Part shown: positions 15,529-24,917 of the stretch, piece after piece
Layout of the letters: each line of letters begins with the position of its first letter
Numbering within the stretch: the first letter of the stretch is position 1
Source: Aquisalibacillus elongatus
GTDB lineage: Bacteria > Bacillota > Bacilli > Bacillales > Alkalibacillaceae
Reading direction: 5' to 3'
NCBI RefSeq assembly: GCF_003843875.1
Contig: NZ_RKRF01000009.1
Coordinates: 62,001-126,000, forward strand
Length of the DNA: 64,000 bases
Position numbers and translations under genes: made by a program
Notes under the pieces: model-generated
The model's input: only the letters and a program-made list of their open reading frames with translations
The model's database searches: none
Told to the model about the DNA's origin: nothing

Positions 15529-17452
15529 TGAATTTTTTGTGACAGGAGAACCTTTAATTTATGCAGGTATGGTAGCGATTGTTTTGGTGACGAGTGCAAT
15601 TATCTTTCTATTAACCTATTTTAAGAAATGGGGATGGTTATGGCGCGAATGGCTCACGACTGTCGACCATAAAAAGATTGGTATTATGTATATCTTAAGT
15701 GCACTCGCCATGTTATTCCGAGGTGGTGCTGATGCGCTTATGATGCGTGTACAGCTAGCATTTCCGGATCTAAACTTTTTAAACACCCAGCACTATAATG
15801 AAATCTTCACTACCCACGGAACTGTCATGATTATTTTCATGGCGATGCCGTTTTTAATAGGCTTAATGAATATTGTCGTGCCACTTCAGATAGGTGCACG
15901 AGATTTCGCATTTCCATACGTGAACGCACTCAGCTTCTGGTCATTCTTTTTCGGAGCCTTATTATTTAATATTTCGTTCGTAATTGGTGGATCACCCGAT
16001 GCTGGGTGGACTAGTTATACTCCATTAGCAGGAGCAGCAATGAGTCCTGGTCCTGGTCAAAACTTTTATTTACTAGGTTTACAACTTTCCGGAATCGGAA
16101 CTTTAGCAACAGGTATTAACTTAATGGTGACCATTTTGAAGATGCGTGCTCCGGGTATGAAGTTATTCCAAATGCCGATATTTACTTGGTCAACATTAGT
16201 AACTTCATTTATTATCATTTTCGCATTCCCAATTTTAACCGTAGCATTAGCTTTAATGACGATTGACCGAATCTTTGGCTCTCAGTTCTTTACATTAACT
16301 GGTGAAGGACTTCCTATGATGTGGGCAAACCTTTTCTGGATGTGGGGTCACCCTGAAGTATATATCGTTATTCTTCCAGCATTCGGTATCTTTTCTGAAG
16401 TCATCGCTACGTTTGCTAAGAAACAATTATTCGGTTATAAAGCAATGGTATGGTCAATGATTTTGATTGCTGCACTTAGTTTCTTAGTGTGGGTACACCA
16501 CTTCTTTACGATGGGTGCCGGCGCATTTGTCAATTCAGTATTCTCAGTATCGACTATGTTAATTGCTGTGCCAACAGGAGTTAAGATCTTTAACTGGCTA
16601 GGGACACTCTATAAATCTAAGATTCAATTTACGACACCGATGCTTTGGGCATTAGCCTTTATACCGAGCTTTGTGATTGGTGGTGTTACAGGCGTCATGT
16701 TAGGTATGGCGGCTGCTGACTATCAGTTTCACAATTCCTATTTCTTAGTTGCACATTTCCATTATGTATTAATTGCTGGTACCGTATTTGCTTGTTTCGC
16801 GGGATTAGAATATTGGTATCCAAAAATGTTCAATCATAAGCTAAATGAGAAATTTGGAAAATTAAGTTTTTGGCTATTTGTCATTGGATTCCACGTGACG
16901 TTCTTCCCTCAGTATTTCTTAGGGTTAGATGGAATGCCACGCCGTATTTTTGATATAGGACCTGAATGGTTTACATTAAACTTTATTTCAACCATTGGTG
17001 CATTCGGTATGGGACTTGGATTTGCTGTATTTGTCTTTAACATTTACTACAGTTATCGAACAAGCCAACGTGAAACAACTGGAGATTCATGGGATGGTCG
17101 CACACTTGAGTGGGCTACACCAACACCTGTACCGCACTACAACTTTGCGACTCAACCTACCATCCGTGGTCTTGATGCTTTTGTAGAAATGAAAAAGCAC
17201 AATGAATCAACTTTTGATGAATCGAAACTTGAACCGATTCATATGCCAAATAATACTGGCCAACCCTTTATCATGATGGCACTATTGTTTATGTCTAGCT
17301 TTGCATTAGTATTTGAGTGGATGACGCTAGCCATTCTATTCTTAGTAGGTGTAATCGTCATGATGGTTGTTCGTTCCTTTGATGAGGATGAAGGGCACCA
17401 TGTTGAAGTTGAAGAAATTAAGACAACTGAACGTCAATTAAGGGGGTTATAG
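15518..17452 (+). CDS. qoxB: Cytochrome aa3 quinol oxidase subunit I (QoxB)
   Basis: The catalytic haem-copper subunit, about 644 residues with about 14 membrane segments. Visible motifs are the TTHGTVMIIFMAMP low-spin haem region, WGHPEVYIVILP with the cross-linked His-Tyr pair, VHHFFTMG with the two CuB histidines, and the distal HFHYVL haem ligands. It reduces O2 to water and pumps protons. The ATG at 15518 is preferred over GTG 15509 because AAGGTG then has correct spacing. Confidence 0.97.
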   Translation: MSLDEFFVTGEPLIYAGMVAIVLVTSAIIFLLTYFKKWGWLWREWLTTVDHKKIGIMYILSALAMLFRGGADALMMRVQLAFPDLNFLNTQHYNEIFTTHGTVMIIFMAMPFLIGLMNIVVPLQIGARDFAFPYVNALSFWSFFFGALLFNISFVIGGSPDAGWTSYTPLAGAAMSPGPGQNFYLLGLQLSGIGTLATGINLMVTILKMRAPGMKLFQMPIFTWSTLVTSFIIIFAFPILTVALALMTIDRIFGSQFFTLTGEGLPMMWANLFWMWGHPEVYIVILPAFGIFSEVIATFAKKQLFGYKAMVWSMILIAALSFLVWVHHFFTMGAGAFVNSVFSVSTMLIAVPTGVKIFNWLGTLYKSKIQFTTPMLWALAFIPSFVIGGVTGVMLGMAAADYQFHNSYFLVAHFHYVLIAGTVFACFAGLEYWYPKMFNHKLNEKFGKLSFWLFVIGFHVTFFPQYFLGLDGMPRRIFDIGPEWFTLNFISTIGAFGMGLGFAVFVFNIYYSYRTSQRETTGDSWDGRTLEWATPTPVPHYNFATQPTIRGLDAFVEMKKHNESTFDESKLEPIHMPNNTGQPFIMMALLFMSSFALVFEWMTLAILFLVGVIVMMVVRSFDEDEGHHVEVEEIKTTERQLRGL

Positions 17453-17453
17453 T

Positions 17454-18056
17454 ATGCAATCGAATGTTAAACATACCCCATTAGAATATCAAACAGAGCA
17501 TAATCAAATGAGTATTTTAGGATTTTGGATTTTTCTAGCGGCTGAAGTTGTATTATTCTCAACCCTATTTGCAACTTATGCCGTGTTATTTGGGCGCACA
17601 GCCAATGCACCTCTTCCGAGTGAATTATTTGGAATTGAAATTGTGTTAATCATGACCGTTCTATTACTGACAAGTAGTTTTACATGTGGCATTGCCATAC
17701 ACCAGATGCGCCATGGATCTAATAGCGGTTTGATTACCTGGCTAATTATAACGCTAGTACTCGGTTTAGGCTTTCTGGGCTTTGAAATATATGAGTTTAT
17801 CCACTATTCACATGAAGGAGCAACTCTTTCTTCAAGTGCCTTCTGGTCTAGCTTTTATGTACTAGCAGGAACACATGGCTTACACGTCACACTTGGGATT
17901 GGTTGGGCAATTCTCCTAATTATACAGCTCTATAAAAAGGGGATTACAGCCGTAACAAGTCGAAAGGTTTTCATCATTAGCCTCTATTGGCATTTTCTAG
18001 ACGTTATTTGGATTTTTATTTTCACAAGTGTTTACTTGATTGGGATGGTGATTTAA
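17454..18056 (+). CDS. qoxC: Cytochrome aa3 quinol oxidase subunit III (QoxC)
   Basis: A 200-residue subunit with five membrane segments, matching the shorter QoxC form. The first hydrophobic block (SILGFWIFLAAEVVLFSTLFATY) and AGTHGLHVTLGIGWAILL are family landmarks. It begins two bases after qoxB and its stop touches the TTG of qoxD, so it is fully coupled within qoxABCD. Confidence 0.95.
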   Translation: MQSNVKHTPLEYQTEHNQMSILGFWIFLAAEVVLFSTLFATYAVLFGRTANAPLPSELFGIEIVLIMTVLLLTSSFTCGIAIHQMRHGSNSGLITWLIITLVLGLGFLGFEIYEFIHYSHEGATLSSSAFWSSFYVLAGTHGLHVTLGIGWAILLIIQLYKKGITAVTSRKVFIISLYWHFLDVIWIFIFTSVYLIGMVI

Positions 18057-18356
18057 TTGTCAAATCAAGTTAAAAAAGTACCAACACAACATATCGTAGG
18101 CTTTGTTTTATCACTAGTTTTAACAGCATTAGCAGTTTGGACAGCCTTAGGGTCTGACTTATCAACTGCTTGGATTATTACCATTATCATGCTACTGGCA
18201 GTCATACAAGCAGGTATACAACTTGTTATGTTCATGCACATCGTAGAACCAGAAAGTCAAAATGGCCACGTACCATGGAATATGATCTTTCACGGTTTTG
18301 TTACTGCAGCCATAGTCGTAGTCGGTTCACTTTTTGTAATGGTTTATGGCTTCTAG
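18057..18356 (+). CDS. qoxD: Cytochrome aa3 quinol oxidase subunit IV (QoxD)
   Basis: A 99-residue small subunit with three membrane helices and the HIVGFVLSLVLTALAVWTAL and QLVMFMHI segments typical of subunit IV. It starts with TTG directly after the qoxC stop. It stabilises the oxidase complex. A strong bidirectional terminator follows. Confidence 0.94.
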   Translation: MSNQVKKVPTQHIVGFVLSLVLTALAVWTALGSDLSTAWIITIIMLLAVIQAGIQLVMFMHIVEPESQNGHVPWNMIFHGFVTAAIVVVGSLFVMVYGF

Positions 18357-18363
18357 AAAACTG

Positions 18364-18405
18364 AAAAACCCCTCATTTCAATTACATTTGAGATGAGGGG
18401 TTTTT
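18364..18405. terminator. Bidirectional terminator after qoxABCD
   Basis: A 13-bp stem (AAAAACCCCTCAT/ATGAGGGGTTTTT) with A/T runs on both sides can end qoxD on the plus strand and the convergent small gene on the minus strand. Confidence 0.92.
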
Positions 18406-18672
18406 ATTTATTGCAGGTTGGTCTGTATTTTTAACGACATAAATAATAAACATTATCCACGCCACTTCGGCTAAAATGAAACTTAAGTAGAACGACGTCC
18501 AAGTTAATGAAAAAATAGCGGGTTCAATACCAAGTAAAGAAATATTAATACCATATATCCACATACCGATAACTACAATAGCTTGCACTCCAGCAAGCCA
18601 TTTTTTATTGATCTGATAAAACAAATATGGAGCAACACTTGCTAAAATCATGAACATTAATGTAATACCCAT
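18382..18672 (-). CDS. Small membrane protein (96 aa, unknown)
   Basis: Three hydrophobic helices (about residues 1-20, 28-45 and 58-80) and a short polar tail. The family was not recognised. Its 3' end runs into the terminator shared with qoxD. A cytochrome-oxidase accessory role is conceivable from position only. Confidence 0.65.
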   Translation of the reverse strand: MGITLMFMILASVAPYLFYQINKKWLAGVQAIVVIGMWIYGINISLLGIEPAIFSLTWTSFYLSFILAEVAWIMFIIYVVKNTDQPAINKNPSSQM

Positions 18673-18856
18673 ATTAGTTCACCACCGATTAAATATTGTT
18701 ACTTCTACTGTAACAAAATTTCCATAATCTTGACACAGAAAAGTCAATTTTAATAATTAAATATTTGTAAAATTTTAAATTATTGATTAAAATTTAAATA
18801 CTAGTACTTTTTTATTATACATCATGGTAATAAAATACTATTTGGGGCTGAGAACC

Positions 18857-19936
18857 ATGATCGATGATTTAATCATTAATATATGTGTATTGATTACTTT
18901 TATATTTTTTTGGCACCAATTATTTCGAACCAATCGTTTAACCTTCCATTCACCTTTTTGGATTAAGTTAATTGATGGGCTTCTTGCTGGTGTTTTAGGC
19001 ATTATTTTAATGCGCTATAGTATCTATGTAAATGACATTACCATCCTTGATTTAAGACACGTCCCCATAGCTATTGTTGCTTATTATGGCGGCTTGATTC
19101 CGCCTATTGTAGGAGCTATCATCATTACCATTGGCCGCTACATGATTGATATTAATTTTTCTTCTCATGTGGCATTATTTATGATGCTTATTATTGCTGT
19201 AGGAACAGGCTTCATTGCGCTTTATGTTAAAGCTGTCCCTTGGAAAAAGTGGCTCCTCCTTTTAGTATACGCACAAGCTATTTTCTCAATTGCTTTATAT
19301 ATTGTTGCACCCGTGTACTCAGAAGTTATTAGTGCAGCCATCCTTCATATTGTCTGCACACTCACCGGGGGTATGTTAGCTTTCTATTTTGTTCGATATG
19401 TTAGAAGGAATAGCGAATTGTTTCTCAAGTATCGTGAATATTCAAGGTTAGACCCATTAACAGGTCTTTATAATGTGAGAACTTTTTATTACTACTATGA
19501 TAAATTTTTAAGAAGAGCTCGAGAAGAACTAGCCCCAATGGTTTTAGTGATGTTAGATATCGACCACTTTAAAGAAGTAAACGATACCTATGGTCATATG
19601 GCTGGCGATGAAGTGCTAAAGCAATTAGCTGACATCATGACTGAAGAAGCAGGACCACACGCAAAGGTATCTCGTAACGGCGGTGAAGAATTTTCTATCC
19701 TTTATTCCGGGCAAACGATCAAGCAAGTTGAGAAGTTCTCTGAACGAATTCGAAAACGGGTTGAACATACCATTTTTACACTGCCACACGGAAATAAGGT
19801 TCGAATTACTGTTTCAATAGGAATTGCAAACTACAAGTCAGCCATGGAACAAGATCACATCTTATACAACGAAGCAGATCAGGCCTTATATCGCGCAAAA
19901 GACATTGGCCGGAATCATATAGAAATTGAGGCATAA
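18857..19936 (+). CDS. Membrane diguanylate cyclase (5TM-5TMR_LYT plus GGDEF)
   Basis: An approximately 359-residue protein with five or six N-terminal membrane helices of the LytS-type 5TM receptor module (residues 1-185; RHVPIAIVAYYGGLIPPIVG is a landmark) and a C-terminal GGDEF domain with a GGEEF active site (SRNGGEEFSILYSG). It should make c-di-GMP from two GTP. No RxxD inhibitory site is found five residues before GGEEF, so product inhibition may be absent. The ATG at 18857 is preferred; the upstream ATG at 18824 has no ribosome site. Confidence 0.88.
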   Translation: MIDDLIINICVLITFIFFWHQLFRTNRLTFHSPFWIKLIDGLLAGVLGIILMRYSIYVNDITILDLRHVPIAIVAYYGGLIPPIVGAIIITIGRYMIDINFSSHVALFMMLIIAVGTGFIALYVKAVPWKKWLLLLVYAQAIFSIALYIVAPVYSEVISAAILHIVCTLTGGMLAFYFVRYVRRNSELFLKYREYSRLDPLTGLYNVRTFYYYYDKFLRRAREELAPMVLVMLDIDHFKEVNDTYGHMAGDEVLKQLADIMTEEAGPHAKVSRNGGEEFSILYSGQTIKQVEKFSERIRKRVEHTIFTLPHGNKVRITVSIGIANYKSAMEQDHILYNEADQALYRAKDIGRNHIEIEA

Positions 19937-19950
19937 TATAAAATAAATAG

Positions 19951-19979
19951 TTGACATAATTGAAAAAACATCATATGAT
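19951..19979 (+). promoter_or_regulatory. Sigma-A promoter of the trp operon
   Basis: A perfect -35 box TTGACA (19951-19956), a 17-bp spacer and TATGAT (19974-19979) lie just upstream of two T-box leaders. Confidence 0.88.
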
Positions 19980-19993
19980 ATTCAATAACAATT

Positions 19994-20281
19994 TAGAAAC
20001 GGAACGGCATTGATGAAGAGGAGTACTTTTGCGAAATACTTCAGAGAGCTAGTGGTTGCTGCGAACTAGCGTAGGACGTAAAAGGAATGGACTTCTGAGC
20101 CTCTAGCCCAACGTAACGACAAGTTATTAGTATGGCTAGCGAACGTCTCATCGTTACAAGAGACACGTATTCAAGCTTAACCGCTTCGATACGGACTAAG
20201 TGGACTGCATTCGCAGTCAACAAAGGTGGCACCACGGGTTTCCCGTCCTTTTTATAAGGATGGGAAACCCGTTTTATTTTG
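19994..20281 (+). ncRNA. First tryptophan T-box leader
   Basis: It carries the T-box stem I landmarks (AGAGAGCTAG, GGTTGCTGCGAACTAGC), a specifier context AATGGACTTCTGAG with the Trp codon TGG, the T-box sequence GGTGGCACCACG, and a terminator (ACGGGTTTCCC/GGGAAACCCGT then TTTTATTTT). Uncharged tRNA-Trp should pair with both ends and prevent termination. Confidence 0.92.
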
Positions 20282-20289
20282 TAAAAATT

Positions 20290-20600
20290 TAAGATTATAA
20301 ATCGACGAGTAAGAGAAGTAAGTATAATGCAGTCGTTACAGAGAGTCAGCGTTGGTGAGAGCTGGCACGATACGTTATACCGAATGGACTTACGAGAGGA
20401 ATCTGAACGCTAAAAAGCTAGTATGATATCCCGGTTTTTCCACCGTTATATGGATAGGGTATCGGAAGTACAACATCCCCCTTTTATGTTCTTCCCGTAC
20501 CTGAATCGAGCGGGAAAGTATACACTTTCCAACTGAGGTGGTACCGCGAGTCAATCGTCCTCTGTAAACACAAATACGTGTTTGCAGAGGACTTTTTTTA
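20290..20600 (+). ncRNA. Second tryptophan T-box leader
   Basis: A second complete leader in tandem: a GAATGGACTTACGAG specifier region (TGG), T-box AACTGAGGTGGTACCGCG, and a 15-bp terminator stem starting GTCCTCTGT followed by seven T at 20593-20599. With the first leader it forms a two-gate control of trpEGDCFBA, tightening repression when charged tRNA-Trp is abundant. Confidence 0.92.
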
Positions 20601-20616
20601 TAAGGAGGAAAATAGC

Positions 20617-21918
20617 ATGGTTCAATGCCATTATCGAATCGTCGAAGGAGATACACTGACACCCATTTCAATTTATTTAAATTTAAAAGGTGGTCAAAAG
20701 TTCTTACTTGAAAGTTCATTAAAACACGAAAAATCAGGCCGTTACTCGTTTATCGGCGCAAGCCCATACAACGAGCTCAAATCAAACGACGTCCATCAAG
20801 CTTTTCAGACGATTGAAAACACGTTAAATACAGAGCTTGACCTGCCGATTGACATACCATTTCCAACAGGCGGGGTTGGTTACGTCGCTTACGATGCGAT
20901 TAGACATTTTGAAAACATTGGCGATGACGCGATCGATGAGCTCCATATGCCAGACGTTCATTTCATGTTTTATGACACGATCATCGTCTACGACCATTTA
21001 ATGCAAAAAGTTTATATCATCACGCTTGCAGACGAATCAGAGCTTGACGAAATTGAACATCAGCTTTTCGAAAACACGGAAAATCAACACGAGCCATTTA
21101 GCCTTTCGTCTTTCCAGTCCAATACTGCACAAAAAACGTTTGAGAAGAAAGTAGACCAAATCAAAGAACATATTGCAGCGGGCGATATTTTTCAAGCCGT
21201 ATTAACTCAACGGTTTTCAGCTCAATACGAGGGTGATGCATTTGAGTTTTACCGAAAGCTTAGAAAATCAAACCCCTCCCCTTATATGTTTTTCATCGAT
21301 TTTCAGGATTATATTGTACTAGGTGCTTCGCCTGAGAGTTTAATAAAAGTCAATGATCGAACGGTGACGACAAATCCAATAGCTGGGACGCGCAAACGAG
21401 GATTAACAGAATCAGACGATCAAAAGCTTGCTCAGGATTTAATTTCGGATGAGAAAGAAATAGCTGAACATCAGATGCTCGTCGATTTAGGGCGAAACGA
21501 TTTAGGTCGAATATGTATACCGGGTAGCATCAATCTTTCTAAATATATGGTCATTGAACGCTACCGCTACGTGATGCACATTGTCTCAGAAGTTGTCGGC
21601 GAACTCGCTGAGCAATATACATCACTTGAAGCCTTAAAAGCCTGTTTGCCAGCTGGAACAGTCAGTGGTGCTCCTAAAATACGAGCCATGCAAATTCTTA
21701 ATGATTTAGAAGATGTTAAACGTGGCGTTTACTCCGGAGCTGTCGGTTACATTGCCATTAATGGAAACTTAGATTTTGCTTTAGCTATTCGAACGATGGT
21801 TTTAAAAGACCAACAAGCCTATGTTCAAGCTGGCGCTGGGGTCGTTCACGATTCTAATCCACTTAGTGAATACGAAGAAACCATACACAAAGCTCGCGCA
21901 TTAATGGAGGTGAATTAA
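20617..21918 (+). CDS. trpE: Anthranilate synthase component I (TrpE)
   Basis: A 433-residue chorismate-binding enzyme that makes anthranilate with ammonia supplied by TrpG, the first step of tryptophan synthesis. The C-terminal catalytic half is clear: VVLGASPESL-type loop, NPIAGTRKRG, LVDLGRNDLGR, GTVSGAPKIRAM and QAGAGVVHDSNP. The N-terminal part is short compared with TrpE of enteric bacteria. The ATG at 20617 follows AAGGAGGAAAA; the upstream in-frame start lies inside the T-box terminator and is rejected. The stop is directly followed by trpG. Confidence 0.96.
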   Translation: MVQCHYRIVEGDTLTPISIYLNLKGGQKFLLESSLKHEKSGRYSFIGASPYNELKSNDVHQAFQTIENTLNTELDLPIDIPFPTGGVGYVAYDAIRHFENIGDDAIDELHMPDVHFMFYDTIIVYDHLMQKVYIITLADESELDEIEHQLFENTENQHEPFSLSSFQSNTAQKTFEKKVDQIKEHIAAGDIFQAVLTQRFSAQYEGDAFEFYRKLRKSNPSPYMFFIDFQDYIVLGASPESLIKVNDRTVTTNPIAGTRKRGLTESDDQKLAQDLISDEKEIAEHQMLVDLGRNDLGRICIPGSINLSKYMVIERYRYVMHIVSEVVGELAEQYTSLEALKACLPAGTVSGAPKIRAMQILNDLEDVKRGVYSGAVGYIAINGNLDFALAIRTMVLKDQQAYVQAGAGVVHDSNPLSEYEETIHKARALMEVN

Positions 21919-22530
21919 ATGATTTTGCTTATTGATAATTATGACTCGTTTACCTACAACTTGTTTCAGTATTTAGAAGAGTTAGGTGCAGATGTACTGG
22001 TTAAGCGAAATGACAAGATTTCCATTGAAGAGATCAAATCCTTACAACCTGAAGCCATTGTGATTTCACCAGGACCCGGAAAGCCGACAGATGCCGGATT
22101 AAGCGTACCTATTGTAAAACACTTTTATCAAACGATTCCAATCCTTGGTATCTGCTTAGGCCATCAAGCGATTGGCGTTGCCTTTGGTGCTGAAGTCAAA
22201 CGTGCAAAAGAAGTCAGGCACGGAAAAAAGTCTTTACTGCGACATAAAGGATCAGGCTTGTTTCAATATTTGCCACAGCCTTTAGAAGTGATGCGATATC
22301 ACTCCCTTGTCCTTGATTCCATGACGCTCCCGCCTAGCATGACAAAATTAGCGGTTGCAATGGATGATGGTGAGCTGATGGCTATGAAACATCACCAATA
22401 CCCTGTTTACGGATTACAATTCCACCCTGAGTCAATCGGGACATCAGATGGAAAACGGATACTCAATCAATTTTTATTAACGATTCGGAAGGAGAATGTA
22501 TATGAACACCTTGTTAAAAAAGTTAACTAA
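21919..22530 (+). CDS. trpG: Anthranilate synthase glutamine amidotransferase (TrpG)
   Basis: A 203-residue class I amidotransferase that releases ammonia from glutamine for TrpE. The opening LLIDNYDSFTYNL, the oxyanion motif SPGPGKP, the nucleophile Cys in GICLGHQA (about 79) and the QFHPES His-Glu pair are all present. Unlike B. subtilis, where the folate-operon pabA serves both pathways, this operon has its own copy between trpE and trpD, though dual use cannot be excluded. Its end overlaps trpD by 29 bp. Confidence 0.95.
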   Translation: MILLIDNYDSFTYNLFQYLEELGADVLVKRNDKISIEEIKSLQPEAIVISPGPGKPTDAGLSVPIVKHFYQTIPILGICLGHQAIGVAFGAEVKRAKEVRHGKKSLLRHKGSGLFQYLPQPLEVMRYHSLVLDSMTLPPSMTKLAVAMDDGELMAMKHHQYPVYGLQFHPESIGTSDGKRILNQFLLTIRKENVYEHLVKKVN

Positions 22531-23530
22531 CGGTGAACAACTTATGAAAGATGAAATGCGCAGTGTCTCACAGGCTTTATTCGACGAGCAAACGTCGGAT
22601 AGCGAAATCGCGTCTGTTCTAACCGCATTAAGAGTACGCGGAGAGTCAGCAGATGAAATTGCGGCGATTGTAGAAGTTTTACGTGAAAAAGCCATGCCCA
22701 TTAAAAGTCAAATCGACCATGTCATGGATAATTGCGGAACGGGTGGTGATGGCTCAAGCAGTTTTAACATTAGCACAACCTCAGCTTTTGTATTAGCTGG
22801 AGCGGGTGCTAAAGTTGCCAAACATGGTAATCGTAGTGTTTCGAGTAAAACTGGCAGTGCTGATGTCCTAGAGCAACTTGGCATTTCACTCGATTTTACA
22901 AGTGAAGAAGTTGAGGAGTTACTTGAAACAAATGGAATTGCCTTTTTATTCGCACCGTATGTACATCCTAGGCTAAAACGCATCATGAAAGTACGCCAAG
23001 ACCTTGGGGTTCCTACCATCTTTAACTTAATTGGACCATTAACCAATCCAGTTGAGTTAGACACTCAATTCCTAGGCGTCTACCGCCGCGATATGTTAAT
23101 GAAGATGGCGTCCGTTTTACACCAACTCGGTCGCAGCAGAAGTATTGTTGTAAATGGAGCTGGACATATGGATGAAGCATCACTTGCTGGAGAAAATCAC
23201 ATGGTTCTATTAGATCAGGGCGATTTAATTCCGTTTACGTTAAAGCCTGAAGATGTTGGCCTTAACACTTACTCAAATGAAGAGATTAAAGGCGGCAATG
23301 CGAAAGAGAATGCGGATATATTATTAAGTGTCCTAAAAGGTGAGCCTGGCGCTTACCTCGATACAGTTCTATTAAACGCTGGACTTGGTCTTTATTCAGC
23401 TGATATTGCACAGAATATTCAAGACGGTGTTAACCGCGCTCGTGAAAGCATTGAATCAGGTCGTGCATTAGAGAAGTTAAATCACTTAGTTGAATATAGT
23501 CGTAATCGAAAGCAGGCGATGTCATCATGA
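22502..23530 (+). CDS. trpD: Anthranilate phosphoribosyltransferase (TrpD)
   Basis: A 342-residue enzyme that transfers phosphoribose from PRPP to anthranilate. The PRPP loop CGTGGDGSSSFNIST, KHGNRSVSSKTGSAD and the anthranilate-site segments HPRLKRIMKVR and NLIGPLTNP are intact. The ATG at 22502 is seven bases after AAGGAG; the ATG at 22496 would be too close. Coding overlaps exist at both ends (trpG and trpC), so the genes are tightly coupled. Confidence 0.97.
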   Translation: MNTLLKKLTNGEQLMKDEMRSVSQALFDEQTSDSEIASVLTALRVRGESADEIAAIVEVLREKAMPIKSQIDHVMDNCGTGGDGSSSFNISTTSAFVLAGAGAKVAKHGNRSVSSKTGSADVLEQLGISLDFTSEEVEELLETNGIAFLFAPYVHPRLKRIMKVRQDLGVPTIFNLIGPLTNPVELDTQFLGVYRRDMLMKMASVLHQLGRSRSIVVNGAGHMDEASLAGENHMVLLDQGDLIPFTLKPEDVGLNTYSNEEIKGGNAKENADILLSVLKGEPGAYLDTVLLNAGLGLYSADIAQNIQDGVNRARESIESGRALEKLNHLVEYSRNRKQAMSS

Positions 23531-24309
23531 CCATTTTAGATCAAATTTTAGAAAAGAAAATAGAAGAAGTTCAAACCTTAAAGTTAGCTGGACTAAATTA
23601 CAAGTCTAGTCTCCCTAAGAATGAATTTTCATTATATGATTCTTTTAAACACTCGGATGCTTTATCCGTCATTGCAGAAGTTAAACGTGCCTCCCCTTCC
23701 AAAGGGGACATCAATATTGGAATGGAGCCTTCAGAGCAGGCCAAAACTTATGAGTTAAGTGGCGCAGGAGCTGTTTCAGTTTTGACAGACCAACCTTTCT
23801 TCAAAGGCTCTATGGACGATTTAGCAGCCGTTCGACAGACCATTGACCTGCCCATTTTAAACAAAGATTTTATAATTGATGAAATTCAGATCGATCGGGC
23901 ACATCAAGCAGGTGCTAATGTCATTTTACTCATTGCAAAGGCATTAGATCGCGAACGATTAAAGGAACTCTATCAATATGCCCAATCACAAAATCTAGAA
24001 GTCTTATTTGAAGTGCATAATGAAGAGGACCTTGAAGATGCCTTTGAAGTGGGGGCCAAAATCATTGGGATTAATAACCGAGATTTAAAAACGTTCCAAG
24101 TCAACCTAGAAACGACAGAACGGTTAGCTAAACAGATCACTAACCCCGATACGCTAATTATTAGTGAAAGCGGAATTAAAACGCGCGAAGAAGCTAAACG
24201 TGTAGCAAAAGCAGGTGCAGAGGGCATTCTAGTCGGTGAATCGCTTATGCTTAGTGGCGATGTCACGCAAACGTTATCTGAACTAAAAATTGAGGTGCCA
24301 AGCGTATGA
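23527..24309 (+). CDS. trpC: Indole-3-glycerol phosphate synthase (TrpC)
   Basis: A 260-residue TIM barrel that closes the indole ring. Landmarks are IAEVKRASPSKG with the catalytic Lys, ILNKDFIIDEIQI, GINNRDLKTF, ISESGI and GILVGESLM. ATGA overlaps connect it to trpD upstream and trpF downstream. Confidence 0.97.
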   Translation: MTILDQILEKKIEEVQTLKLAGLNYKSSLPKNEFSLYDSFKHSDALSVIAEVKRASPSKGDINIGMEPSEQAKTYELSGAGAVSVLTDQPFFKGSMDDLAAVRQTIDLPILNKDFIIDEIQIDRAHQAGANVILLIAKALDRERLKELYQYAQSQNLEVLFEVHNEEDLEDAFEVGAKIIGINNRDLKTFQVNLETTERLAKQITNPDTLIISESGIKTREEAKRVAKAGAEGILVGESLMLSGDVTQTLSELKIEVPSV

Positions 24310-24917
24310 CGCAAGTTAAAATTTGTGGCGTTCAAGACCCTTTACATGCTGAGGCTGCTGCTCATGCGGGCGCGGATGCCATTGGTCTTGTTTTTGCCCC
24401 GAGTAAGCGACAAGTCAGCATTGAAAAGGCGCGTGACATTTCATCAGCTGTGCCAAAACACGTTAAAAAAGTTGGCGTTTTTGTTAATACAGATCCTGAA
24501 GAACTGGTGCGAATTAAGGAAGAAGTTGGACTCGATTTTGTTCAACTTCACGGCGATGAAACTCCAGAGTTTTGCCGTCATTTATCCATTCCTTATATAA
24601 AGGCTTTGAGTATTACGACTGAACAAGATCTAAAAAAACTTGAGCAATACGAAGCTGATTACATGCTACTCGACAGTGGCAACGGTCCTGCTCGAGGGGG
24701 TAATGGCACCACGTTTGACTGGTCGTTACTCAAACAAATATCAATCGACCCTAGCCAATTCATTTTAGCTGGTGGGCTACATGAAGAAAATGTTCAAGAA
24801 GCCATCGAGCAAACAAACCCAACTATGGTTGATGTGTCAAGTGGTGTTGAAACAAACAGTGTTAAAGACCCAAAGAAAATAAAACAATTTATTGAGCGAG
24901 TAAAGGAGCGATCATAA
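24306..24917 (+). CDS. trpF: Phosphoribosylanthranilate isomerase (TrpF)
   Basis: A 203-residue TIM-barrel isomerase. [27 protein letters not shown] contains the catalytic Cys, and the Asp acid is in [31 protein letters not shown] and DVSSGVE are the phosphate-binding strands. It overlaps trpC by four bases, and its stop shares a base with the trpB start. Confidence 0.96.
   Translation: MTQVKICGVQDPLHAEAAAHAGADAIGLVFAPSKRQVSIEKARDISSAVPKHVKKVGVFVNTDPEELVRIKEEVGLDFVQLHGDETPEFCRHLSIPYIKALSITTEQDLKKLEQYEADYMLLDSGNGPARGGNGTTFDWSLLKQISIDPSQFILAGGLHEENVQEAIEQTNPTMVDVSSGVETNSVKDPKKIKQFIERVKERS

Noticed and set aside
20041..20719. Minus-strand frames in the trp leader
   Set aside because: The region is fully explained by two T-box leaders.
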